Origin: an uncultured Brachyspira sp.
GTDB lineage: Bacteria; Spirochaetota; Brachyspiria; Brachyspirales; Brachyspiraceae
DNA: 11,162 bases
Direction of reading: 5' to 3'
NCBI GenBank assembly: GCA_934725525.1
Contig: CAKVCG010000053.1
Location: 1-11,162, forward strand
Below are positions 1 through 6,409 of the stretch, piece by piece. The position numbers and the translations under genes were made by a program. The number at the start of each line of letters is the position of its first letter. Within the stretch, counting starts at the first letter, position 1. Under the pieces are notes generated by a model. It was not told the DNA's origin and did no database searches. It saw nothing but the letters and a program-made list of their open reading frames with translations.

Positions 1-122
1 TATTCGTTATTTTATTATAAATTTTATTTTAGTTTTAAATTTCTTAAAATTAATTTTGGTAAAAAGCGTTCTATTTTTGAATGCATTTTATAAATATTAT
101 ATTTTAACGGAGGGCTTTTATT

Positions 123-1322
123 ATGAAAAAAGCAAAAAACTTATTATTAATTAGTATAGGAATAATTTTTATTGGCATGATTATTTTATATTCATGCAGA
201 AGTTATACGGGTCCCGTAAAGAAAGTCGATGGGGATAAACTAGACAATAATTTAGACAGCGGAAGCGAGGAAGAGGATTATTTTGATACTATAAATAATT
301 GTATAATTCCCGCTTTGACGGTTACGAAAGATAATACTTTAATTGCCGCCATCGGAGATAAAAATAACGCGGGAAAAATTCTTATTAAGACAAGTAAAGA
401 TGGAGGAACAAATTGGACTGCGTATAACGGAAGTATTAAAAATGACGATATAGCTACGGGTTTTGCGCATCCATTTTTTATTAATTGTTATGACGGCAGT
501 ATTTTATTAGGAATTGCCACGACAAATGAAACCGAAAATATAGTTTCTTTCTATAGAGGCAAAGGAGACGGCTCGACATGGACTAAAGAAAACGCAAAAA
601 TTAAAATGCCTCAAAAAACAACAAACCAAGCAAATAAAGAATTAACCCCTCAAAATGCTTTTGCAACCTATGGAAACGGATTGGCTTTGAAACATAATGG
701 TAATACGAATACATTATTATTCCTTTATTACTATAAAGACTCAAGTGGTTCGGGCGCAATGTCCACTATGATTTCTACGGATAATGGCGCAAGTTGGAAA
801 GCAAACGGCAAGGACCAGGGAGTTTACTCTTCATACGGAGCTAAATTTATAGAAATTGAAAATGGAAATATTTTATATTTCTTGAATGGTGACGCTGGAA
901 TAGCTTGGTTTAAATCCGTAAATAAAGGAGAAAGCGAGACTTTATCACAGGCTTTTTACAAAAGTAGTCTAGGCAACCCTAAGTATGCGGATTTTGTTAG
1001 ATATGAATTTGACGGAAAAGATATTAATAATAAAACTAAACATGTTTTAGTCGCTTTCTCTGAAGGTTATACGGGTTATAAAGTTATGATGAGCACGGAT
1101 GATTTTAAGGATGGTAAAAAAGATACTAAAATTATAGGAAGCGCCGCTAAAACAGTCGGAACAAGTTCGGAATATCATGATGTTTATCCCGCTATAACGG
1201 TTTTAAGAGACGGAACTATTTGCACTTTAGCCGCTGAAAATTATGACATAATTTTTAGAAGCTTTGATTATAATTATCTTTCCAGCGATAAAACAAATAC
1301 TTATAAAGTTAAGTTATGGTAA
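123..1322 (+). CDS. Sialidase-fold (BNR/Asp-box) lipoprotein, catalytic residues apparently lost
   Basis: Predicted surface or periplasmic lipoprotein of 399 aa. A Lys-rich start and hydrophobic stretch (residues 5-23) lead to a lipobox ending in Cys25 (LYSC), followed by an acidic linker (about 35-52). The rest resembles a six-bladed sialidase propeller: clear Asp boxes SKDGGTNW (91-98) and STDNGASW (218-225), a partial one at 146-153 (GKGDGSTW) and a degenerate one at 265-272. Aligned by eye with GH33 sialidases, the FRIP arginine is Ile61 (CIIP), the second arginine region reads GDKN, the acid/base Asp segment is deleted, and Gly or other residues stand where the Glu is expected; a Tyr (355) remains. 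I infer a binding or non-catalytic role. The start ATG has GGAGGG at 109-114, 8 nt upstream. It lies just upstream of a second, better preserved paralogue, probably in one operon. It could alternatively be an unrelated BNR-repeat protein. Confidence 0.82.
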   Translation: MKKAKNLLLISIGIIFIGMIILYSCRSYTGPVKKVDGDKLDNNLDSGSEEEDYFDTINNCIIPALTVTKDNTLIAAIGDKNNAGKILIKTSKDGGTNWTAYNGSIKNDDIATGFAHPFFINCYDGSILLGIATTNETENIVSFYRGKGDGSTWTKENAKIKMPQKTTNQANKELTPQNAFATYGNGLALKHNGNTNTLLFLYYYKDSSGSGAMSTMISTDNGASWKANGKDQGVYSSYGAKFIEIENGNILYFLNGDAGIAWFKSVNKGESETLSQAFYKSSLGNPKYADFVRYEFDGKDINNKTKHVLVAFSEGYTGYKVMMSTDDFKDGKKDTKIIGSAAKTVGTSSEYHDVYPAITVLRDGTICTLAAENYDIIFRSFDYNYLSSDKTNTYKVKLW

Positions 1323-1352
1323 ATAGCGTTTTATTGAGTAGAAACGCTATTT
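1321..1352 (+). terminator. Perfect 11-bp hairpin between the two sialidase-like genes
   Basis: AAATAGCGTTT (1321-1331) pairs perfectly with AAACGCTATTT (1342-1352) around a 10-nt loop. The stem begins inside the TAA stop of the first lipoprotein gene. The U run (1364-1369) starts 11 nt after the stem instead of directly behind it, so this may be a weak or partial terminator, or a 3' stabiliser that sets the expression ratio of the two genes, more than a full stop. The next ribosome binding site follows the U run directly. Confidence 0.5.
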
Positions 1353-1369
1353 ATAAAAAATAATTTTTT

Positions 1370-1374
1370 GGAGG
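1370..1374 (+). promoter_or_regulatory. Ribosome binding site fixing the start of the second lipoprotein
   Basis: GGAGG sits 7 nt before ATG 1382. An in-frame TTG at 1376, which would add two residues, lies only 1 nt after this site and cannot be used with it, so ATG 1382 is the start. Confidence 0.85.
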
Positions 1375-1381
1375 TTTGGTT

Positions 1382-2785
1382 ATGAATAGAAAATTAAAAA
1401 TAGTTATAGGTTTAATCGTTGTTATGATATTGTCTTTAATATCGGCTTTATCATGCAGAAATATTTATGGAGAATTATCCTATGTTGAAGACGGTTCTGG
1501 CAAAGAGGGAATTGACGATAAAGGTTTTCCTAATTATTATCTAACCGAAGAGCAACAGCAAACTCCATATATTCAAGGTCCTACAATCGTATTCGATTCG
1601 AGAGGCGGAAACAATACTCAAATATATCATATTCCCGCTATAATAGTCGCCGATAACGGAAATATTATAGCTTTCGGAGATAATAGATATAAAGATAGCG
1701 TAGATATTGGATTTGGCAGAGGTTTAATAGATATAGTTTATAAAGTTAGTAAAGACGGAGGACAAACTTGGAGCGCTGAGAAAATTATCGGACCAAAATC
1801 TACTTCTACTGATGTTTCGGATATAAAAAATAAGGGCGATGTTTCCGTATTCAAAGCTCTTGATGGAAGATTGGTAGCTTTAGCGGTTTCTGGCGGAGGT
1901 TTTGCTAACGGGCATAATCCAAAAACTCCTTCAAGAATGCTCAGGTCAAAAAGTTATGATAATGGCGAGACTTGGACTCCTTGGGAAGAGGTTGGACAAA
2001 ATACCGTATTTAACGCTATGAAAACTAAAGGCATAATTAGAGGATTTGCAACTTCTGGCAGAGGAACTACATTAAAAGACGGAACTTTGGCTACGGCTAT
2101 GGTTGGAAGTAGCACTGGAACAGGCGGAGGCTGGGTCGCTTATTTCTTATATTCTAAAGATAAAGGCGATACTTGGCATGTATATCCTAATATGCAACCT
2201 GCTACCTCTCCAAGCGGTTGGCTTATTACAGAACCAAAAATAGTAGGAGAATTGGATGACGGCAAATTACTAATGAGCGTTAGAAATGGCAGCAGTTCCC
2301 AATTTAAGCGAGGACAACCTCGTATGTATGGAGTTTCTTCAGACAAAGGAATAACTTGGGGAGATTTTAATAATCCTAAATCTGGAAGATTGGGTTATTG
2401 GAATAATATGATATGCGGTAATGTCGACTCCGAAGGAATTATTTGGACAAGAGAGAGCGAACATGATAAAACGAGAATACTTCATTTACTTACCGGTCCT
2501 ATGTTTAGAGGAGGAATGTCATTCTGGGTTAGTTTGAACGGAGGAAAAAACTTCACTAAAAAACTTGATGTATTAAAAGAGAATATGAATCCATCAAAAT
2601 ATACGGCTGGTTATAATTCTATAGATGTTTTGGGAGATGGAACGGTAATCGCTCTATCTGAAGAATATAACGAAAGCAATACCAAATTAGGAACTGCCGA
2701 TTATGATTTGGTATTTAGAAGATATAACATGAAGGCAATAACGGGAGAAGTATATAAAACCGAATGGTATAAAGAAGTAAAATAA
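1382..2785 (+). CDS. Sialidase-family (GH33-like, BNR/Asp-box) lipoprotein
   Basis: Predicted exo-alpha-sialidase-like lipoprotein, 467 aa from ATG 1382. The signal peptide ends in lipobox ALSC with Cys25. Four good Asp boxes are visible: SKDGGQTW (123-130), SYDNGETW (191-198), SKDKGDTW (258-265) and SSDKGITW (319-326), plus a degenerate one at 384-391. By-eye matches to sialidase catalytic positions: Arg102, with Asp108 exactly six residues later as in the acid/base spacing; Glu284 in TEPKIV; Arg301 in SVRN; Arg376 in MFRGG; and Tyr411 in AGYNS. The first arginine of the triad, in the family motif F/YRIP, is His83 (YHIP). Known family role: release of terminal sialic acid from host glycoconjugates. 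Whether the His variant keeps that activity cannot be told from sequence. It follows its shorter, more degenerate relative across a hairpin, and both carry the acylated Cys at residue 25, which suggests duplication followed by divergence. Confidence 0.85.
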   Translation: MNRKLKIVIGLIVVMILSLISALSCRNIYGELSYVEDGSGKEGIDDKGFPNYYLTEEQQQTPYIQGPTIVFDSRGGNNTQIYHIPAIIVADNGNIIAFGDNRYKDSVDIGFGRGLIDIVYKVSKDGGQTWSAEKIIGPKSTSTDVSDIKNKGDVSVFKALDGRLVALAVSGGGFANGHNPKTPSRMLRSKSYDNGETWTPWEEVGQNTVFNAMKTKGIIRGFATSGRGTTLKDGTLATAMVGSSTGTGGGWVAYFLYSKDKGDTWHVYPNMQPATSPSGWLITEPKIVGELDDGKLLMSVRNGSSSQFKRGQPRMYGVSSDKGITWGDFNNPKSGRLGYWNNMICGNVDSEGIIWTRESEHDKTRILHLLTGPMFRGGMSFWVSLNGGKNFTKKLDVLKENMNPSKYTAGYNSIDVLGDGTVIALSEEYNESNTKLGTADYDLVFRRYNMKAITGEVYKTEWYKEVK

Positions 2786-2809
2786 GATTAAAAATTATCA
2801 ATTCGTATG

Positions 2810-2820
2810 AGGCGATGATA
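2810..2820 (+). repeat. Left copy of 11-bp direct repeat flanking the palindromic element
   Basis: AGGCGATGATA here and AGGCGATGACA at 2935-2945 differ at one base and bracket the paired hairpin units at 2830-2921. The similarity extends a little outward (CGTA on both sides). They look like a target-site duplication or like the outer ends of a larger mobile repeat. Confidence 0.5.
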
Positions 2821-2829
2821 GGAAAAGCT

Positions 2830-2921
2830 CGTCATTACGAGGGCAAAAGCCCGAAGTAATCCAAAGTAAAGAGACTTTATACAAAGTGGATTGCTTCGCA
2901 TTGAAAATGCTCGCAATGACG
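2830..2921. repeat. Inverted pair of palindromic repeat units (CGTCATTRCGAG...CGAAGYAATCCA)
   Basis: Unit 1 (2830-2863) reads forward, unit 2 (2887-2921) reads reverse, with 23 nt between. Each folds locally: unit 1 has ATTAC/GTAAT (2834-2838, 2856-2860) around GGGC/GCCC; unit 2 has ATTGC/GCAAT (2890-2894, 2913-2917) around GCATT/AATGC. The short asymmetric internal loops (GA opposite GAA) are the same in both. The units are also largely complementary to each other, so one long cruciform-like hairpin is an alternative fold. Four more units occur at 4365-4542. From memory, similar palindromes are scattered in intergenic DNA of several unrelated bacteria; not checked here. Confidence 0.88.
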
Positions 2922-2934
2922 ATTATTTGCCGTA

Positions 2935-2945
2935 AGGCGATGACA
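2935..2945 (+). repeat. Right copy of 11-bp direct repeat flanking the palindromic element
   Basis: AGGCGATGACA, 10 of 11 bases identical to 2810-2820. It sits 14 nt outside the end of the second hairpin unit. Confidence 0.5.
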
Positions 2946-2968
2946 TAAAGATAAGATAAAAATTAAAT

Positions 2969-2974
2969 AAAGGA
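2969..2974 (+). promoter_or_regulatory. Ribosome binding site for a GTG start
   Basis: AAAGGA lies 8 nt before GTG 2983. The GTG opens a typical signal peptide (MKKIILLLL), so the unusual start codon is well supported. Confidence 0.7.
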
Positions 2975-2982
2975 CGACTAAA

Positions 2983-4242
2983 GTGAAAAAAATAATATTA
3001 CTTCTATTAATACTCTCTCTAAAAGCGTTTGGATATTATTCTTCCGATGCGATGATAGATTTGCTTGTGCAACCTAATCAATTAAGAGTTAGAACGGATA
3101 GAGTAGGCGCGGTATTTGGAAACGAAAATATAAGAGCGGCTATAGGGCTAACGGGAGCTAATAATCTTTCGGGCATAATATTGCATAATGTAACCGATTT
3201 TTCGGAATTAAATAATAATAAAATAGCGTTAGACAATATTGTGCCAGCTTTATTAGGCGGAATAGGATATAGAATGAATATATTTGGAATCGCTTTGGGC
3301 TATGAGTTTAAATGGAGCAGTCCTACTTATATGATTCATACTCCTATTTTGTCTATGACGGCTTTAGATAATAACTTTAGGGTAAATATACCAATTTCTG
3401 TGGGAGTTGGGCAACAATCCTATTATAAAAAGAACGATAGCTTAAAAGGAACTATAGTAGTTTCTACGGCATTTGAGGGAAGATATTATTTTAATACAAA
3501 ATATTTTTCACATTTAAGATTATATTTTGGTTATGGAAACGCCACTATAGAAGAGGTTAATGATTCTTCAATCTATTTTACTCAAGAATCGGTTGGTTTT
3601 CAATTAAGAGCCTACTTCAATTACGACTTCTCTTCCTATAATATGAAACTTACGCCTATAATTAGACTTCAATTCGATAAGGCTTTAGAAACTAGATATA
3701 ATAACATGGACGAATCTACCGATATAGTCGACAATTATTATATTACGGCTAAAGGTTTCGCCCCAAGCGGCGGAGCGAGAATTGGAGGCGTTAGCGTAAG
3801 CAGCGGAGCAAATGCCGACTTAAATAACGGAAGCTTAAAAGGAGGCTATATAGCGAGTATTCCTAACCCTAATATTTATTATGCCAAAGAGCCTTATAGA
3901 ATAGGAATCGCTTTCCCTATAGGTTTTAGAGCTATGAACGAAAGCAAGACAATAGAGGTTTATGTAGAGCCAGCTTTATCTTTTACTATAGTTAATGCTA
4001 AAGATATATATTCGTATCAAGGAGTGCAAACGGGTTCTTATGAAAAAAGAAGGTCCTCATTCTATACTTTCGGTTATGTTGTTTACGGAGAATTATATAT
4101 TCGCCCGATACCTCAACTTGAATGGTATACCGAACTTCAAACTGGAGGCGCTACGGTTGCGGGAGATTTGGCTAATACTTCTTCGGGAGGAAGCACTTCG
4201 ATTATATTAAACGCTTCTACGGGTATAACTTGGTATTTTTAG
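2983..4242 (+). CDS. Outer-membrane beta-barrel protein, Brachyspira variable surface protein (Vsp)-like
   Basis: Predicted outer-membrane protein of 419 aa. An N-terminal signal peptide (residues 1-17, cleavage probably after AFG) is followed by many alternating aromatic/hydrophobic strands with Gly, Tyr and Asn, and the chain ends in Trp-Tyr-Phe, the terminal aromatic typical of BAM-assembled barrels. The mature N-terminus (SDAMIDLLVQPNQLRVRTDRVGA) has the rhythm I remember from Brachyspira Vsp proteins, in which an Asp-Phe/Leu-Leu...Asn-Gln-Phe/Leu-Arg-x-Arg segment precedes a Gly-Asn turn and a barrel; this is recall, not an alignment. A Gly/Ser-rich stretch (about 261-290) could be a surface loop. 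It uses a GTG start. A repeat element lies just upstream and a 16-bp 3' hairpin just downstream, so it is probably its own transcription unit. Function unknown: surface antigen or porin. The barrel call is firmer than the Vsp assignment. Confidence 0.72.
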   Translation: MKKIILLLLILSLKAFGYYSSDAMIDLLVQPNQLRVRTDRVGAVFGNENIRAAIGLTGANNLSGIILHNVTDFSELNNNKIALDNIVPALLGGIGYRMNIFGIALGYEFKWSSPTYMIHTPILSMTALDNNFRVNIPISVGVGQQSYYKKNDSLKGTIVVSTAFEGRYYFNTKYFSHLRLYFGYGNATIEEVNDSSIYFTQESVGFQLRAYFNYDFSSYNMKLTPIIRLQFDKALETRYNNMDESTDIVDNYYITAKGFAPSGGARIGGVSVSSGANADLNNGSLKGGYIASIPNPNIYYAKEPYRIGIAFPIGFRAMNESKTIEVYVEPALSFTIVNAKDIYSYQGVQTGSYEKRRSSFYTFGYVVYGELYIRPIPQLEWYTELQTGGATVAGDLANTSSGGSTSIILNASTGITWYF

Positions 4243-4276
4243 ATTAATCAATCTCTTTCTATAAACTAATTTTATA

Positions 4277-4313
4277 AGATATGGAACTATCCGAAAAGGG
4301 TAGTTCTATATCT
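4277..4313 (+). terminator. 16-bp 3' hairpin after the outer-membrane protein gene
   Basis: The arm 4277-4292 pairs with 4298-4313 over a GAAAA loop: 14 Watson-Crick pairs plus two G-U wobbles (4283 with 4307, 4290 with 4300). Both wobbles are allowed only in plus-strand RNA; on the minus strand they become C-A mismatches. This points to a structure in the mRNA of the upstream gene. There is no U run behind it, so it could be a 3' end protector instead of a classical intrinsic terminator. Confidence 0.6.
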
Positions 4314-4352
4314 GCATTTATAACAACAATGGGTTGAACCATCTTGCATTAG

Positions 4353-4542
4353 TTTTATTAATAATGGATTGCTTCGGGCGTTGCCCTCGCAATGACGATG
4401 GGAAAGTAGATTGCTTCAGCAGAGTTTCGCAATGACAACTGTTTTTTACTCCGTCATTACGAGGCTATTTATAGCCGAAGTAATCCACAAAAAAGAAATT
4501 TTATTAATATTGGATTGCTTCGGGCGTTGCCCTCGCAATGAC
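4353..4542. repeat. Cluster of four palindromic repeat units
   Basis: Units: A 4365-4397 (reverse), B 4407-4436 (reverse, eroded), C 4452-4487 (forward) and D 4511-4542 (reverse). They share the outer stem ATTRC/GYAAT and the internal loops GA/GAA of the units at 2830-2921. Inner stems differ: GGGC/GCCC in A and D, weak AGC/GTT in B, GGCTA/TAGCC in C. C and D face each other like the pair at 2830-2921. A and D, with 12 upstream bases each, form a 44-bp direct repeat (4353-4396 and 4499-4542) with a single mismatch. Confidence 0.88.
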
Positions 4543-4567
4543 AGAAATTTGTTAACTTTATTGATAA

Positions 4568-4587
4568 CAAGGGGTAGCTACCCCTTG
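4568..4587. repeat. 20-bp perfect palindrome with CAAGGGG/CCCCTTG ends
   Basis: CAAGGGGTAG is followed directly by its exact reverse complement. Pairing continues outward with ATAA (4564-4567) against TTAT (4590-4593) after a 2-nt bulge. Its ends match the larger inverted repeat at 4628-4688, so the two look like members of one repeat family. Confidence 0.7.
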
Positions 4588-4627
4588 CGTTATAATTCAG
4601 AGAAAAGCGCCAAGATTTAACTGCATA

Positions 4628-4688
4628 CAAGGGGTTTTGCATAAGGCTAAAGCCCGCAGAAGCGCGGCACGCAGAAGCGAACCCCTTG
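4628..4688. repeat. 61-bp inverted-repeat element (CAAGGGGTT...AACCCCTTG)
   Basis: The 9-bp ends 4628-4636 and 4680-4688 are exact inverse complements. The GC-rich interior holds a small GGCT/AGCC hairpin (4645-4654) and two direct copies of GCAGAAGCG (4656-4664 and 4671-4679). The GC content of the interior stands out against the AT-rich surroundings. In minus-strand RNA it lies about 45 nt beyond the TPR gene stop and could help end or protect that transcript. Confidence 0.65.
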
Positions 4689-4713
4689 TTGTTATATTTT
4701 CATAGATTTTAGT

Positions 4714-4743
4714 AAAAATTTGATTTTAATTGTCAAAATTTTT
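4714..4743 (-). terminator. Weak AT-rich hairpin at the 3' end of the TPR-Mrr gene
   Basis: On the minus strand AAAAATTTTGA, which contains the TGA stop, pairs with TCAAATTTTT with one bulged base, and the transcript then ends in a U run that is part of the stem. AT-only stems arise easily by chance here, so this is a tentative terminator. Confidence 0.3.
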
Positions 4744-6409
4744 CGTCTTTAAGCAAATTATTAAATTGATTTCTGCTGTAAACTCTTATTTTATCGTTAT
4801 GAGAAACATAACTTTTTGCGCTGCCGCTCAATTCTACGGGCGCGATTAATATTCCGTTTTTAGCCCCCGATTCGCTTACCATCATTAAAAAATCTCTTAT
4901 CATTAATTCGCCGATTTCGGTTTTTTGCCATCTCTTAAAAGAAACCAATGTGAGGTCTTTTTTGCTTCCCTTAATGCTATAAGTTAAATAATTTATTTCT
5001 TCGTTATTATTCGCGGGGTGGGTCGTGTCGGTATATTCTTGCACTATAACATAATTTGAGAATTTGGAACGCATTAAATTTTGGCATAATTTTTTGAACG
5101 CGATTCTGTCGAGAGAAAATATTTTATCGACTTTATAGGCTACGGTTATATTGCTTTCAATATTCGATTTGTCCTTAACTTTTAAACTTTCCAAAATATT
5201 GTCTATATCCATAGTTTTTCTAACTTCGATTAAAGAAGGAATATAAAACGGATTTACAAAAGAGGCTTCCCATAAATTTACGGCTTTTTCCCAATTTTCA
5301 ATATTCGTTTTTCCTACATAATTTTCATAATTATCGTTTTTATATTTTTCGTCCCCCAATTTATTTTCTTCTTTTAATTTATTCAATTGGAGAGTCGCTT
5401 TAATTATTTCGTTTAAATATATTAACGCTTCGTCCAAATAATATATATTTAATTCGGGCATATTAAATCGTTTGACGGCTTCAAAATAACCTTTAGATGT
5501 TCCTATATCTCCTAAAAAATACGAATAAAAAGCGTAGTCCAATATTAAAGCGGCGTAATTTTTATTATATTCTCCCATTTTGTATAAATTAAACAAATCG
5601 TTATAAAGATTTTTGAATCTTTCCGATTTTTCGAGTTTATATAATACGAACAAATAGAATTTATTAATATAGAATTCATGATTTTTATCGATGGGCTTAT
5701 TCGCTAAAATGCTTTCTATAAGAGATTTTGCTATATTTAATTCTTCCGAAGATATATAAAGCGATATTAAATCTTTTTCCAAATTATAAATATCTTTTTT
5801 ATTGTCGCTTAACTTATTTGAACCCTCTTCTTTTATTAATCTCTTTCTCAACTCTTCGGTAAAAGTTATGCATTTTTTATAATCTTTCATTTTATACGAA
5901 ACGAATGCGGCGCATTTCAAATCGTCAATCATAAATTCGCCTTTCGACATTATGGCTCTATTGAAATAATGATTGGATAATTTAAAACTTCCCTCTTTTG
6001 CCAAAATATTTGCGACTTTAATATTATAAAAATTATTGGAAGGCTCGAGTTTAATTATTTTTACGGCATATTTGAAAGCCTCTTCTTTCTTTCCAAGTTC
6101 GTTATATCTGCTTTCGAGTTTTTTGCAAATATTTAATTCGTTCTTTTTTTCCAACACTCCGTTATTTGCCAGAAGTTCGTATTTTCCTAAAGCGGATTCC
6201 ATTTCCCCTATTTCTTCTTCGCATTTCGCAAGCTCGTAAATAGCTCCGTAATCTTCGGGGTTTTCTTCTATTTTTTTATAAAGCTCTTCTATAGTTTTTT
6301 TTATATCGTTGGACTTTTTCCTTTCTTTATAAAAAATATTTCTTAATATTATTAAAGAAGCGACAAGTAAAAAAACCGAAACGGCCGTATATATATAAAT
6401 ATTTTCCAT
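4733..6409 (-). CDS. Membrane-anchored TPR protein with C-terminal Mrr/restriction-endonuclease-like domain
   Basis: 558 aa. One N-terminal transmembrane segment (about 5-22) is followed by a basic patch (KERKK), which puts the rest of the chain in the cytoplasm. Residues about 40-345 are helical with TPR-like units (for example 51-80, 105-155, 165-190). The tail (about 430-555) has the order of an Mrr-type PD-(D/E)xK domain: DRIAFKKLCQNLM, then strands, LVSFKRW (488-494), a helix MIRDFLMMVSESGA, the strand NGILIAP and a final SRNQFNNLL. Active members usually show an acidic residue in a G-x-D-type motif and Q-x-K; here Lys492 remains but Ser490 replaces Gln, and no clear acidic G-x-D is left, so nuclease activity is doubtful. 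The start ATG has AAAAGG 9 nt upstream. Neighbours give no functional clue. It could be a structural scaffold or a DNA/envelope-linked sensor. TPR and membrane calls are firm, the Mrr call moderate. Confidence 0.75.
   Translation of the reverse strand: MENIYIYTAVSVFLLVASLIILRNIFYKERKKSNDIKKTIEELYKKIEENPEDYGAIYELAKCEEEIGEMESALGKYELLANNGVLEKKNELNICKKLESRYNELGKKEEAFKYAVKIIKLEPSNNFYNIKVANILAKEGSFKLSNHYFNRAIMSKGEFMIDDLKCAAFVSYKMKDYKKCITFTEELRKRLIKEEGSNKLSDNKKDIYNLEKDLISLYISSEELNIAKSLIESILANKPIDKNHEFYINKFYLFVLYKLEKSERFKNLYNDLFNLYKMGEYNKNYAALILDYAFYSYFLGDIGTSKGYFEAVKRFNMPELNIYYLDEALIYLNEIIKATLQLNKLKEENKLGDEKYKNDNYENYVGKTNIENWEKAVNLWEASFVNPFYIPSLIEVRKTMDIDNILESLKVKDKSNIESNITVAYKVDKIFSLDRIAFKKLCQNLMRSKFSNYVIVQEYTDTTHPANNNEEINYLTYSIKGSKKDLTLVSFKRWQKTEIGELMIRDFLMMVSESGAKNGILIAPVELSGSAKSYVSHNDKIRVYSRNQFNNLLKDEKF

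Larger units (their letters stand above)
4243..4732. other. 490-bp convergent gap filled with structured repeats
   Basis: This stretch lies between the plus-strand outer-membrane protein gene and the minus-strand TPR gene. In order it holds a 3' hairpin (4277-4313), four palindromic repeat units (4365-4542), a 20-bp perfect palindrome (4568-4587), a CAAGGGGTT/AACCCCTTG inverted repeat (4628-4688) and an AT-rich hairpin over the TPR gene stop (4714-4743). I see no convincing gene. The one open frame here (4411-4620) runs straight through repeat units. Confidence 0.8.

Noticed and set aside
1..122. Promoter for the first lipoprotein gene
   Set aside because: TTGAAT (77-82) and TATATT (98-103) are spaced 15 nt and would place the start of transcription on top of the ribosome binding site; no better pair is visible.
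1376..1381. TTG at 1376 as the start of the second lipoprotein
   Set aside because: It is 1 nt from the GGAGG at 1370-1374; ATG 1382 has proper 7-nt spacing.
2140..2346. Minus-strand open frame inside the second sialidase-like gene
   Set aside because: Shadow of a clearly coding plus-strand gene, with no domain or ribosome binding site.
3995..4210. Overlapping plus-strand frame inside the outer-membrane protein gene
   Set aside because: Out-of-frame shadow with implausible composition.
4365..4542. Repeat cluster as a CRISPR array
   Set aside because: Units alternate in orientation, differ in their cores, and lack uniform spacers; no cas genes are present.
4411..4620. 69-codon open frame on the plus strand in the repeat cluster
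   Set aside because: It runs through hairpin units B, C and D and the CAAGGGG palindrome, has no ribosome binding site, and its protein (with LDCFGRCPRNDRN) is just translated repeat.
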